Shown in pieces: positions 18,128 to 26,322 of a stretch of DNA of 58,225 nt. The notes beneath the pieces were generated by a model. It saw only the letters and a list, made by a program, of their open reading frames with translations, ran no database searches and was not told the origin of the DNA. The DNA is taken from the NCBI GenBank assembly GCA_945874225.1, contig CAMCFT010000022.1, positions 1-58,225 on the forward strand, read 5' to 3'. Position 1 is the stretch's first letter; every line of letters starts with the position of its first letter. The position numbers and the translations under genes are program-made. The stretch is from Flavobacterium psychrophilum (GTDB lineage: Bacteria; Bacteroidota; Bacteroidia; Flavobacteriales; Flavobacteriaceae).

Positions 18128-19816
18128 ATGCGCTGGACAATCAAACCAAAACCTTCGGAAGAAAAAGTAAAACAGCTGTCGGCCGCTTTGAAGGTAGAGG
18201 ATTTCGTGGCAACATTGCTTGTACAGCGGGGTATTGAAACTTATGAAGAAGCACGTCAATTTTTCCGTCCAACTTTAAATGATTTGCACAATCCGTACTT
18301 GATGAAAGATATGGATAAAGCAGTCGAGCGCATTGAATTGGCAATTGAAAACAGCGAAAATGTTCTCGTTTTTGGCGATTATGATGTAGATGGAACAACA
18401 GCAGTTTCATTAGTTTCATCCTATTTAAAAACGTATTATCCAAATGTAGCCACTTATATCCCAGACCGTTATGACGAAGGTTACGGGATTTCTTTCAAGG
18501 GAATTGATTATGCTGACGACAATGGTTTTTCGCTGATTATTGCTTTGGACTGTGGAATAAAATCAATTGATCACGTGGCTTACGCCAAAGAAAGACACAT
18601 CGATTTTATAATCTGTGACCACCACAGACCGGGGAATTCGTTGCCTGAAGCTGTGGCAGTTTTAGATCCAAAACGAGAAGATTGTAATTATCCTTATGAT
18701 GAATTATGTGGCTGCGGAATAGGTTTTAAATTGATTCAGGCATTGGGTGAAAACCGAAATCAAACTATCGAAGATTTGACTCCTTATCTGGATTTGGTTG
18801 CTACGGCAATTGCCGCTGATATTGTTCCAATGACGGGGGAAAACAGGATTTTGGCTTATTTTGGTTTGCAGGTCATCAACTCTGATCCAAGGCCAGGAAT
18901 CAAGGCTTTGGTTCATCAAGTAAAAAAGAAAACCTTAGATATTACTGATGTGGTTTTTATAATCGCACCCAGAATTAATGCAGCCGGAAGAATCAAACAT
19001 GGGAATCACGCTGTGGAATTATTGTCGGAATTTGATTTTGAACAAGCTCAACAATTTGCATCGGAAATTGAGGCGTATAATTCTGAAAGAAAAGATTTAG
19101 ACAAACAAATTACCAAAGAAGCGCTTGGCCAAATTATAGAAAATAATGAAAAAGAACGTTTCACGACGGTGGTTTTTCAGGAAGATTGGCACAAAGGAGT
19201 AATAGGAATCGTTGCTTCGAGATTGATAGAAACCTATTATCGTCCAACATTAGTTTTTACCAAAAGTGGCGATAAATATGCGGCTTCGGCGCGTTCTGTC
19301 AAAGGGTTTGACGTTTATAATGCTTTGGAAGTTTGTTCGCAACATTTGGAACAATTTGGAGGACATATGTATGCTGCAGGAATGACTTTATTGGAAGAAA
19401 ATTATCAACTATTCAAAGATGCTTTCGAAAAAGTGGTCGAAGAAACCATTCATCCCGATTCATTAACTCCAGAAATCTCGATTGATGCCGAAATAAATCT
19501 CGAAGATATTACTCCAAAACTGATGCGGATTCTCCAACAATTTGAGCCTTTTGGACCACAAAATATGACACCGATTTTCTTGACAAAAAACTTGAAAGAT
19601 ACAGGCTATGCTCAAAAATTAGGTGCAGATGAAGAACATTTAAAACTGTTTGTACGACAAAATAATTCTGAAGGCATTGCAGCGATTGGTTTTGGATTGG
19701 GAAATAAAATGGATTTGGTAACGAATAAAAAACCATTTGATGCTGTATATTGTATTGATGAAAATGAATGGAACGGGAAAGTTTCTATCCAATTGCGATT
19801 AAAAGATATTAATTGA
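18128..19816 (+). CDS. recJ: Single-stranded-DNA-specific exonuclease RecJ
   Basis: A 5'-3' exonuclease on single-stranded DNA, used in recombination and repair. At 562 residues it contains the DHH phosphoesterase motifs FGDYDVDGTTAVSL (near residue 80) and ICDHHRPGNSLPEA (near 160), then the metal-ligand APRINAAGRIKHG. The DHHA1 domain has GIVASRLIETYYRPT, SARSVKGFDVYNAL and FGGHMYAAGMTL, and an OB-type C-terminal domain follows. First gene of a run with an MFS transporter (10 bases on) and a DUF2062-type protein. Confidence 0.96.
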   Translation: MRWTIKPKPSEEKVKQLSAALKVEDFVATLLVQRGIETYEEARQFFRPTLNDLHNPYLMKDMDKAVERIELAIENSENVLVFGDYDVDGTTAVSLVSSYLKTYYPNVATYIPDRYDEGYGISFKGIDYADDNGFSLIIALDCGIKSIDHVAYAKERHIDFIICDHHRPGNSLPEAVAVLDPKREDCNYPYDELCGCGIGFKLIQALGENRNQTIEDLTPYLDLVATAIAADIVPMTGENRILAYFGLQVINSDPRPGIKALVHQVKKKTLDITDVVFIIAPRINAAGRIKHGNHAVELLSEFDFEQAQQFASEIEAYNSERKDLDKQITKEALGQIIENNEKERFTTVVFQEDWHKGVIGIVASRLIETYYRPTLVFTKSGDKYAASARSVKGFDVYNALEVCSQHLEQFGGHMYAAGMTLLEENYQLFKDAFEKVVEETIHPDSLTPEISIDAEINLEDITPKLMRILQQFEPFGPQNMTPIFLTKNLKDTGYAQKLGADEEHLKLFVRQNNSEGIAAIGFGLGNKMDLVTNKKPFDAVYCIDENEWNGKVSIQLRLKDIN

Positions 19817-19826
19817 TTATCCATAA

Positions 19827-21095
19827 ATGAAAAAGAAAGATCCTTACGCAGCCTTGCGATATAAAGAATTCAATGTGTTTTTAGTGTTGCGATTCGCTAT
19901 GGTTTTTGCCTGGTCGATGCAGTTTATTATTATCGAATGGGAAGTGTATAGTTTGACCAAAAGTGCACTTTCACTTGGAATGATAGGATTAATGGAAGTT
20001 ATTCCGGCAATTGCAATGGCTCTGTTTGCAGGACATATTGTAGACCAAAAGGAAAAAAAAGGAATGCTTTTTAAATGTATTTTAGCTTTTTCGGCAATAA
20101 GTTTTGGGTTGTTTTTATTGACTTGGCCAAGAATAGCAAGTGGCTTTTCGACTAACAAAATTTTGTATTCAATTTATTTTTTGGTCTTTTTGGGTGGATT
20201 GGTTCGACCTTTTTTGGGTCCAACTATATTTTCACTTTTATCTTTAATCGTTCCAAAAAAAGTCTATCCTAATGCCGCTACTTGGAGTAGTTCAGTATGG
20301 CAAATTGGCGCCGTTCTTGGGCCTGCAATAGCTGGATTTTCAATTACTTTGATAGGAGTTCACTGGTCGATGAGTTTCATTTTTGTGTGTTCCATTTTTG
20401 CATTGCTAATTTTGACTCAGATAGGGACAAAGCCTATTTTGAATCCAAAAATTGGAGAACCTATAATGCAAAGTTTAAAGGAAGGCGTGAAATTTGTTTA
20501 TACCAATAAATCTATTTTGGGTGCTTTAACGCTCGATATGGTGGCGGTTCTTTTTGGAGGAGCAGTAGCTCTTCTGCCTATTTTTGCTCAGGATATTTTG
20601 AAAGTTGGCCCCGAAGGTTTTGGAGTTTTAAGAGCTGCTCCGGCAGTAGGCGCTTTATTGACAATGTTTGTTTCGACTCATTTGCCTTTTTATAAAAATG
20701 CTGGGATTAAGCTTTTGGGTGCTATTTTTGGTTTTGGCGTATGCATCATTGTTTTTGGACTTTCCACTTGGTTTTGGTTGTCTGTTTTTGCTTTGTTTAT
20801 GAGTGGAGTTACCGATGGTTTTTCGGTGGTGATTCGTCAAACGATTCTGCAACTTCAAACACCCGATCATATGCGAGGTCGTGTGGCGGCAGTAAATTCA
20901 ATATTTGTAGGTTCGTCTAATGAGTTGGGAGCTTTCGAAAGTGGATTAACAGCTAAATTGATGGGAACTGTTACTGCGGTTGTCTTTGGTGGAAGTATGA
21001 CTCTTTTAATCGTGATTTTTACGGGAATTAAATTGCCTTCGTTCAGGAATTTAGATTTGCAAAAAGACTTAGATGAACATGAAAATCAGGAGTAA
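19827..21095 (+). CDS. MFS transporter
   Basis: A 422-residue integral membrane protein with about 12 hydrophobic segments and MFS-type short cytoplasmic loops (for example GHIVDQKEKKGML after TM2 and DHMRGRVAAVNS between TM10 and TM11). The pattern fits the EntS/MFS_3-like exporters, which move siderophores or drugs out of the cell, but no substrate can be read from the sequence. It follows recJ by 10 bases, so it is likely cotranscribed, although no functional link is evident. Confidence 0.9.
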   Translation: MKKKDPYAALRYKEFNVFLVLRFAMVFAWSMQFIIIEWEVYSLTKSALSLGMIGLMEVIPAIAMALFAGHIVDQKEKKGMLFKCILAFSAISFGLFLLTWPRIASGFSTNKILYSIYFLVFLGGLVRPFLGPTIFSLLSLIVPKKVYPNAATWSSSVWQIGAVLGPAIAGFSITLIGVHWSMSFIFVCSIFALLILTQIGTKPILNPKIGEPIMQSLKEGVKFVYTNKSILGALTLDMVAVLFGGAVALLPIFAQDILKVGPEGFGVLRAAPAVGALLTMFVSTHLPFYKNAGIKLLGAIFGFGVCIIVFGLSTWFWLSVFALFMSGVTDGFSVVIRQTILQLQTPDHMRGRVAAVNSIFVGSSNELGAFESGLTAKLMGTVTAVVFGGSMTLLIVIFTGIKLPSFRNLDLQKDLDEHENQE

Positions 21096-21140
21096 ATACT
21101 TTTTATTTATTTTAAAATTTGAGCTAACTGAAGACAGAAA

Positions 21141-21599
21141 ATGAAATCGAGATTAAACGTATTAAAAAATAAAATTGTTATTCTTTTTTCACAGGGTTTA
21201 ACCCCAAAGGAATTAATCCAGAGTATTGTAGTGTCGGGATTGATTGCCGTAATTCCGGTTCTTGGGGTAAGCACTTTTATGATTACTACAGTGTCGCTGA
21301 AAAGCAAATTAAATTTACCGGTAATGATTGCCCTAAGTTATTTGATGTGGCCAGTACAAATTCTGATGATTATTCCATTTATAAGAGTTGGTGAGTTTGT
21401 TTTTTCAGTTTCTCCAAATCATCATTCGGTCGAAGAAATTATTAGTTCCTTTCAAAATAGTTTTTTCGAGACATTGAGTCACCTTTCTTTTGAATTGCTT
21501 TGCGGGTTGGGTGGATGGTTCCTTACAGCCGTTCCTATTTCCTTAGGAATTTATTTGGTGACGCTTTTATTTTTAAAAGGAAGTTCGAGAATTAATTGA
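21141..21599 (+). CDS. DUF2062-like membrane protein
   Basis: A 152-residue protein with three to four hydrophobic segments. The GLTPKELIQSIVVSGLIAVIPVLG opening and the LPVMIALSYLMWPVQ segment resemble the DUF2062 family, whose members often sit near glycosyltransferases and have unknown function. It starts 45 bases after the MFS gene and is probably the last gene of that transcript. Confidence 0.75.
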   Translation: MKSRLNVLKNKIVILFSQGLTPKELIQSIVVSGLIAVIPVLGVSTFMITTVSLKSKLNLPVMIALSYLMWPVQILMIIPFIRVGEFVFSVSPNHHSVEEIISSFQNSFFETLSHLSFELLCGLGGWFLTAVPISLGIYLVTLLFLKGSSRIN

Positions 21600-21716
21600 A
21601 AAATTTGTGAGTTTCAGACAAGGAATTCCAAACCGGATAGTCTAATTTTTTTTCGTTTGGAGACATTAGGGTTGTTTAGTTCAATTTTAAAACTTCTTTA
21701 AAAATCAAATACTTAC

Positions 21717-22472
21717 CTACTCATACTTCTTCAATTCAAAAGTCTCTCCATCAAAAACGCCATACGTAAAATAACCAATCCAATCGCCTAGATTCACATA
21801 CTCAGAGTTTTCGCCAACAGGAACTTTTAATGGTAAATGACGGTGACCAAAAACGAGGTAATTGTAGTGTTTGGTTTCCAGTTTTCTTTTGGAATAAAGT
21901 ATTAACCATTCGTTTTCTTCGCCAAGGAATTTCACGTCTTCATCGCCTGAAATCAGTTTGTTTTTCACGGAAAGATAATGTCCCAATCGCACGCCAATGT
22001 CAGGATGTAGCCATCGAAAAAGCCATTTTGAAAAAGGATTCGTAAACACTTTTTTCATTCGTTTGTAACCCGTATCACCAGGCCCTTTTCCGTCGCCGTG
22101 ACCTATGAGGAAGGTTTTGTCTCCAAAAACATATTCCTGATTTTCACGGTAAATGGGAATATTCAGTACTTTTTCGAAATAATCGTCCATCCATAAATCG
22201 TGATTGCCCACAAAGAAATAAATAGGAATTCCGCTGTCTCGAATTTCGGCAAGTTTTCCTAAAACGCGGATAAAACCCTTGGGAACTACGGTTTTGTATT
22301 CGAACCAGAAATCAAATAAATCACCTAACAGAAAAATAGCTTCGGCATCTCCTTTTATTTCGTCGAGCCAAGCCACAAATTTTTGTTCTCTTGGGAAACT
22401 TAATTCAGGTGTTGGCGCTCCAAAATGCTGGTCGGAGGCAAAATATATTTTTTTGTTGGGCGTGATTTGCAT
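21717..22472 (-). CDS. lpxH: UDP-2,3-diacylglucosamine diphosphatase (LpxH-type)
   Basis: A calcineurin-like metallophosphoesterase of 251 residues. It has the full motif series: ASDQHFGAP (D-x-H), LLGDLFDFWFE, FVGNHDLWMDDYF, IGHGDGKGPGD and FGHRHLP. The family step is cleavage of UDP-diacylglucosamine to lipid X in lipid A synthesis, on the cytoplasmic face of the inner membrane. It is the last gene of a four-gene minus-strand run, 23 bases after queD. Confidence 0.9.
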   Translation of the reverse strand: MQITPNKKIYFASDQHFGAPTPELSFPREQKFVAWLDEIKGDAEAIFLLGDLFDFWFEYKTVVPKGFIRVLGKLAEIRDSGIPIYFFVGNHDLWMDDYFEKVLNIPIYRENQEYVFGDKTFLIGHGDGKGPGDTGYKRMKKVFTNPFSKWLFRWLHPDIGVRLGHYLSVKNKLISGDEDVKFLGEENEWLILYSKRKLETKHYNYLVFGHRHLPLKVPVGENSEYVNLGDWIGYFTYGVFDGETFELKKYE

Positions 22473-22495
22473 AAAGCTAAAGTATGGATTTTGAA

Positions 22496-22948
22496 TTACA
22501 AATTATCACTTGCAAACCATTCTGCGAAAGAAGATTCTGTTTCTTGCAATTTTAAGGAAAAAAGGACAATGTTTTCGGGCAATCTGCTGATGATTCTTTT
22601 CGAAAAATCAACTACCATATTTTCGCTTGTGGGTTGGTAATCAACTAAAATAACGTGATGTCCACGAGATTTTAATTCGTTTGCCAATTCGATATGAGGT
22701 GTGGTTTCGTTGAAAACCGTAGCGTGGTCAAATTGATCAACAATTTCTTCTTTTACTATTTTTTTTAAATCAGTAAAATCAATTACCATCCCATTTTTAA
22801 CGTTATTTCGGTCGTTTATGGGAGTTCCTATTACCGTAACCGACAATTTATAACTGTGTCCATGCACGTTTTTGCATTTTCCGTCATAACCATATAAGGC
22901 GTGACCGGTTTCGAAACCAAACTGTTTTGTAATCCTGATTTTGCTCAT
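22496..22948 (-). CDS. queD: 6-carboxytetrahydropterin synthase / PTPS-family protein
   Basis: A 150-residue tetrahydropterin synthase-fold enzyme. Zinc-binding His residues are at H16 (FETGHALYG) and at H29 and H31 (KNVHGHSYK). The catalytic Cys is C25, a DQFDHATVF segment carries the catalytic Asp/His, and a Glu-rich C-terminal binding site (LQETESSFAEW) follows. The likely reaction converts dihydroneopterin triphosphate to 6-carboxytetrahydropterin for queuosine, but close relatives make 6-pyruvoyl-tetrahydropterin and the two are hard to tell apart by eye. Confidence 0.9.
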   Translation of the reverse strand: MSKIRITKQFGFETGHALYGYDGKCKNVHGHSYKLSVTVIGTPINDRNNVKNGMVIDFTDLKKIVKEEIVDQFDHATVFNETTPHIELANELKSRGHHVILVDYQPTSENMVVDFSKRIISRLPENIVLFSLKLQETESSFAEWFASDNL

Positions 22949-22981
22949 TTTAATTCTATTTTGAATGCAAATTTAATACAT

Positions 22982-23158
22982 CTACTCCTTTTCGCTTCTT
23001 TTTTTAGCACGATAATACATCCAATAGGCAACTCCTACTAATAAAACAAAAGGAAGAAACGAGCCAATGAGTACTCCTGTTTGATAACTGCTGTCTGGTG
23101 CGCCCTTTATTTTTTCTGCAACATTTACTTGCAGAAATGGCAAGATGAGGTAGTTCAT
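22982..23158 (-). CDS. Small single-pass membrane protein (58 residues)
   Basis: Starts MNYLILPFLQVNVAEKI, has a short polar segment (GAPDSSYQTG), one strongly hydrophobic helix of about 20 residues (VLIGSFLPFVLLVGVAYWM) and a basic tail (YYRAKKRSEKE). The gene starts 3 bases after the stop of the upstream enoyl-CoA hydratase-family gene and is followed 33 bases on by queD, so it is placed like a true operon member. The positive-inside pattern suggests a cytoplasmic C-terminus. Similar small proteins are known to me from Flavobacteriaceae only as hypothetical proteins. Confidence 0.75.
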   Translation of the reverse strand: MNYLILPFLQVNVAEKIKGAPDSSYQTGVLIGSFLPFVLLVGVAYWMYYRAKKRSEKE

Positions 23159-23161
23159 TTT

Positions 23162-23926
23162 TTATTTTTTAAATTGATTTAATGCTTTTCTGGAAAAATC
23201 AGAAAGCACTAATTTTCCCGAAATTTCGGCTCTTTCATATAGTAAAGTCGACCAATTTTCAGTTCCTTTCCAAAAGACTTTTTTCATTTCGGCTAATGCT
23301 TCGGGATTGTAACTGGCTAGTTTTTTGGCGAAAGCCGCGATTTCTGTATCTAATTCGGTTGTGGTTTCAAACACTTTGGCATAAAGCCCATTTTGATTTG
23401 CCCAAAAGGCTGTTTTCCATTCTGTTTCCAAAGTCATTATAGCCATAGCGCTTTTGCCAATTTTTCTGGTTACAGCTGGTTCTATGACAAAAGGGCCAAT
23501 TCCTATTGCTAATTCGGATAATTTTATTGCGCTTTCATTTGTTGCCAAAGCATAATCACAAGCGGCTGCAATACCAACGCCTCCACCAACAGCTTTTCCG
23601 TGAATTCTTCCAATGATTATTTTCGAACAATTGCGCATTGCATTCAACACATTGGCAAATCCCGAAAAGAATTTTGTAGCTTCTTCTAGATTAGAAACTG
23701 CTATGAGTTCATCAAATGAGGCTCCGGCACAAAATGCTCCTGAACCACTACTTTTTAAAACAATTACAGAAACATCGGGATTATTGCTTAAACTATTGAG
23801 TTCATTAGTCAAGCGGTCAAGCAAATCACTTGGAAAAGAATTACTCGCAGGATGACCGAATTCGAGGTTTGCGATTTTATTTTCGATTGTCGTGATTAGT
23901 GAACCGTTTTGATTTTGAGTTGTCAT
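23162..23926 (-). CDS. Enoyl-CoA hydratase/isomerase family protein
   Basis: A 254-residue crotonase-fold protein. It has the oxyanion-hole segments SGAFCAGASFDEL (near 65-78) and GRIHGKAVGGGVGIAAACDYALA (near 107-130), then the ELAIGIGPFVIEPAV block. The position that is often a catalytic Glu or Asp is not clear-cut, so hydratase and isomerase activity cannot be told apart. The final C-terminal helix is typical. First gene of the four-gene run with the small membrane protein, queD and lpxH. Confidence 0.88.
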   Translation of the reverse strand: MTTQNQNGSLITTIENKIANLEFGHPASNSFPSDLLDRLTNELNSLSNNPDVSVIVLKSSGSGAFCAGASFDELIAVSNLEEATKFFSGFANVLNAMRNCSKIIIGRIHGKAVGGGVGIAAACDYALATNESAIKLSELAIGIGPFVIEPAVTRKIGKSAMAIMTLETEWKTAFWANQNGLYAKVFETTTELDTEIAAFAKKLASYNPEALAEMKKVFWKGTENWSTLLYERAEISGKLVLSDFSRKALNQFKK

Positions 23927-23992
23927 TTAACAGAATTTGATGTAAAGTTAAAAATATTAAGGGAAGCGTATGATTTTTTTTCAAAATTTGCT

Positions 23993-24021
23993 TTGTGCTT
24001 TATTTATATGTTATATTTGCG
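23993..24021 (+). promoter_or_regulatory. Promoter of tRNA-Ala
   Basis: TTG (23993-23995), 18 bases, TATATTTG (24014-24021), close to the Bacteroidota consensus. It ends 10 bases before the tRNA. Confidence 0.75.
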
Positions 24022-24031
24022 CCATAATTGG

Positions 24032-24106
24032 GGGATTAGCTCATTTGGCTAGAGCGCTTGCCTGGCAGGCAAGAGGTGGTCGGTTCGAATCCGATATTCT
24101 CCACCA
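24032..24106 (+). tRNA. tRNA-Ala(GGC)
   Basis: Acceptor GGGGGAT (24032-24038) pairs with ATTCTCC (24096-24102). The anticodon stem and loop CTTGC-CTGGCAG-GCAAG gives anticodon GGC. The T loop is TTCGAAT, the discriminator is A and CCA is encoded. The 3' half and trailing terminator are duplicated at 25896-26010. Confidence 0.96.
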
Positions 24107-24176
24107 GTAATACCAAGCCTTACAGCAATGTGAGGCTTTTTTTATGGAGTCTAAGTGTACTTATTGAGTGTACTTT
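24062..24176 (+). repeat. Direct repeat, left copy (tRNA-Ala 3' part plus terminator)
   Basis: These 115 bases run from the anticodon loop of tRNA-Ala through its terminator to an AGTGTACTT-rich tail. They match 25896-26010 with three mismatches and no gaps. This is the pattern of attachment sites at either end of an integrated element; the stretch 24062-25895 would be 1,834 bp. Confidence 0.92.
24116..24143 (+). terminator. Terminator of tRNA-Ala
   Basis: AGCCTTACA (24116-24124) and TGTGAGGCT (24129-24137) form a 9-bp stem with a GCAA loop followed by a T run. Confidence 0.85.
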
Positions 24177-24200
24177 CTTCATTAGTGAGTATGAGAATGG

Positions 24201-24257
24201 ATTTTATTGGTAGCCAAAAATGTATTTTAATCATTACTTTTGGCTGCTAATAATCAT
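24201..24257. repeat. Palindromic repeat bracketing the ATPase gene, downstream copy
   Basis: Contains AGCCAAAA (24212-24219) and TTTTGGCT (24238-24245) as inverted arms. The whole stretch is similar to 25685-25741, on the other side of the ATPase gene, with an estimated 75-80% identity allowing small gaps. Confidence 0.7.
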
Positions 24258-24264
24258 TGAAAAG

Positions 24265-25677
24265 CTATATTTTTTCAAATAAACTATCCATCGTAACTTC
24301 ATTATCCATAACTTCATTGCTATAAGCATTATTTTTAACCCCAAAAGTTGTAACGAATGTGACAAATAAATTATCCCTTGTTAATGTTTCTTTCTTAAAT
24401 TCACTTTTCTTTTTTCGAATATTTTCAGCATAAGATTTGTCAATAACAAATTCATTTACAGAAAATTTCATTTCACAAATATTAATACTACGGTCACTTC
24501 TTGCTATAAGTAAATCAATTTGAGCATTTTTATTTCTCCAACTGGAGCTTTTACTATCGATGCCTATTAATCCTAGTTTTTTTAATATTTGGTCAATATG
24601 TTTAAGACATAACGTTTCAAATGCAAAACCTCCCCATGATATATAACTCCTAGAAGTAAAAAGACTTGTCCAACTTGAACTTAAGTTGTTTTTAATAAAT
24701 TTCAAATAGAAAAGAGAGTATTCATCTGACAGCCTATAAAGGGTGTCTTTTGTTTTTTTATCGTAGGGAAAATATTCAGAAATGAATCCAGATTCAATTA
24801 GTTCTTGAATCGTTTTTGATAGAGTACCGCCAGAAGAAATTTTTGACTTATCTATCAATTCTTGTCTTAACATCCCTTTTTGGGTTGAGGCTAAAGCTTC
24901 AATTATTCTCATGTGATTTTCAGAATTCTCAAATAAAGAAGCAAAAATTTGATTAAATTCATTTACTAAAACACCATTTTTTTGGAAACATAGTCTATCA
25001 ATTGCTACAGGAACACTGTCCCCTGGATTAATTTTTTCCAAATAATGAGGAATGCCTCCAATAGCCATATACAATTGAAGATAGGAATATCTATCTAAAT
25101 TAATTTTTTTGGATTTTAGAAAAAGTTCAGTTTCATAAAGATTAAAAGGCAACAATCTTATCGGTATTGTTATCCTATTATGTAAGCCTTTTTTATCATT
25201 AATTACTTTATTAACCATAAACGAAGCAGAAGAGCCACATATTACAACAATCAAATCATTTCGTTTTGTACAATAGCTATTCCAAAAGTGGCTAAACATT
25301 TGTATAAATTTTGACTTGTGAGTATAAATCCAAGGGAATTCATCTATAAAAATGACTTTTTTGGTTGATTTTTTTAAAGTGTCAATATAGCCCCCTAATA
25401 GTGCAAAAGCTTCCATCCAATTTATTGGTATGGTTGTCTTGGTTGGATGTGTATATTTTTTAGAAAGTTCAATATGAAAGTTCATCAATTGTTCTTTAAA
25501 ACTTCCATCAGGAATTCCCGAAACTTCAAAAATCATTTCTTTAGAAAAGGTTTCCCGAATTAAAAAAGTTTTTCCAACACGTCTTCTTCCATATATCGCT
25601 ATTAACTCTGACTTATCAGAACCGATAGCGTGATGTAATAATTCTATTTCCTTTTCTCTTCCTATAACTTTTTTCAT
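24265..25677 (-). CDS. ATPase with C-terminal nuclease-like domain (ATPase_2/DUF234 type)
   Basis: A 470-residue protein from the ATG at 25677. The N-terminal STAND/AAA-type ATPase has Walker A GRRRVGKTF (near residue 26) and Walker B KVIFIDEFPW (near 105). A helix-turn-helix-like region follows (about 270-320). The C-terminal domain has a PD-(D/E)XK-like pattern (GFAFETLCLKH, IDLLIARSDRSINICEMKF, with D and ExK). This is the layout of the archaeal-type ATPase family with DUF234. The function is unproven; many such genes are carried on islands and a defence or element-maintenance role is inferred. It is the only gene between the tRNA-Ala direct repeats. An ATG at 25734 falls inside the upstream palindrome and is rejected. 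Confidence 0.88.
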   Translation of the reverse strand: MKKVIGREKEIELLHHAIGSDKSELIAIYGRRRVGKTFLIRETFSKEMIFEVSGIPDGSFKEQLMNFHIELSKKYTHPTKTTIPINWMEAFALLGGYIDTLKKSTKKVIFIDEFPWIYTHKSKFIQMFSHFWNSYCTKRNDLIVVICGSSASFMVNKVINDKKGLHNRITIPIRLLPFNLYETELFLKSKKINLDRYSYLQLYMAIGGIPHYLEKINPGDSVPVAIDRLCFQKNGVLVNEFNQIFASLFENSENHMRIIEALASTQKGMLRQELIDKSKISSGGTLSKTIQELIESGFISEYFPYDKKTKDTLYRLSDEYSLFYLKFIKNNLSSSWTSLFTSRSYISWGGFAFETLCLKHIDQILKKLGLIGIDSKSSSWRNKNAQIDLLIARSDRSINICEMKFSVNEFVIDKSYAENIRKKKSEFKKETLTRDNLFVTFVTTFGVKNNAYSNEVMDNEVTMDSLFEKI

Positions 25678-25684
25678 AAAAGTA

Positions 25685-25741
25685 TTTTTATTGATAGCCA
25701 AATGTATTAAATAATATTGACATTTGGCTAACAATAGATAT
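25685..25741. repeat. Palindromic repeat bracketing the ATPase gene, upstream copy
   Basis: AGCCAAATGT (25696-25705) and ACATTTGGCT (25720-25729) are perfect 10-bp inverted arms with 14 bases between. They sit just upstream of the ATPase start codon. The stretch is a diverged direct copy of 24201-24257. It could be an operator or an element end. Confidence 0.75.
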
Positions 25742-25792
25742 TAATTGGCAATAATTTTTAATAGTTATCTCGATTTACAACACATTAATCTA

Positions 25793-25830
25793 AGTGCACT
25801 TAGTAAGTGGAAAAATGCTTGAAAATGTAT
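25793..25830 (+). repeat. Element tail motif, copy A
   Basis: Begins AGTGCACTTAGTAAGTGG and continues with AAAAATGCTTG. It matches copy B at 28821-28858 at 30 of 38 positions without gaps, and its first ten bases resemble the AGTGTACTTA next to both tRNA-Ala repeats. Confidence 0.55.
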
Positions 25831-25895
25831 GATTTTGCATTACTTAAAATACACCAACCCTAGTAAAACATGGCTTAATCTAAATGTAGATTCTA

Positions 25896-26010
25896 CTGGC
25901 AGGCAAGAGGTAGTCGGTTCGAATCCGATATTCTCCACCAGTACTACCAAGCCTTACAGCAATGTGAGGCTTTTTTTATGGAATCTAAGTGTACTTATTG
26001 AGTGTACTTT
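25896..26010 (+). repeat. Direct repeat, right copy (partial tRNA-Ala plus terminator)
   Basis: Carries the tRNA-Ala sequence from the anticodon loop to CCA (25896-25940), then the same terminator at 25950-25977. The 5' half of the tRNA is missing, so it is not a functional tRNA. It differs from the left copy at three positions of 115. Confidence 0.92.
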
Positions 26011-26191
26011 TGATGGTTTGAGTGTAAAATGAAGCTCCACTTATAGGTGCTTGATTTATGTTTATTTTTTTTCCTTGCAATTCATATATTCGCTTTTATT
26101 CGAATCCCTATTAAGTACTATTATTCAACAAAGAATTAGCTCTTGTTATGGTTTGTAAGTTTTTTTGTTTATTTTTGATAGGATTAATAAA

Positions 26192-26251
26192 GCGAAACAA
26201 ACCTTCGCCAATCTGCTCGTAATTGGGTTTATAAACGAAAGTTTGTTTCGC
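26192..26251. repeat. Imperfect inverted repeat upstream of a nuclease-like gene
   Basis: GCGAAACAAACCTTCG (26192-26207) and CGAAAGTTTGTTTCGC (26236-26251) pair at 15 of 16 positions, with a smaller CCAAT/ATTGG pair inside. No T run follows. It lies 72 bases before the TTG start of the gene at 26323. Confidence 0.8.
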
Positions 26252-26322
26252 ATATATACAAGTAGCTGAAATAATCCCAAAACAGAACGTAAGCAAAAAA
26301 CAACACGAAAACAGAAATCGAA

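Larger units (their letters stand above)
25678..26322. other. Gene-free stretch between two island genes
   Basis: These 645 bases hold the upstream palindrome of the ATPase gene, tail motif A, the partial tRNA-Ala copy with its terminator and, at 26192-26251, a 16-bp inverted repeat. A 61-codon frame on the minus strand (26111-26296) crosses this hairpin and has no coding character. I see no other gene. Confidence 0.6.

Noticed and set aside
24201..25741. Integron attC sites around the ATPase gene
   Set aside because: The arms do not give the conserved RYYYAAC/GTTRRRY ends and no integron integrase is seen; kept only as an unexplained palindrome pair.
25896..25940. Second tRNA-Ala gene
   Set aside because: Only the part from the anticodon loop to CCA is present; the acceptor 5' strand and D arm are missing.
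26111..26296. 61-codon minus-strand frame in the island
   Set aside because: It crosses the inverted repeat at 26192-26251, has no promoter and no protein-like conservation pattern.
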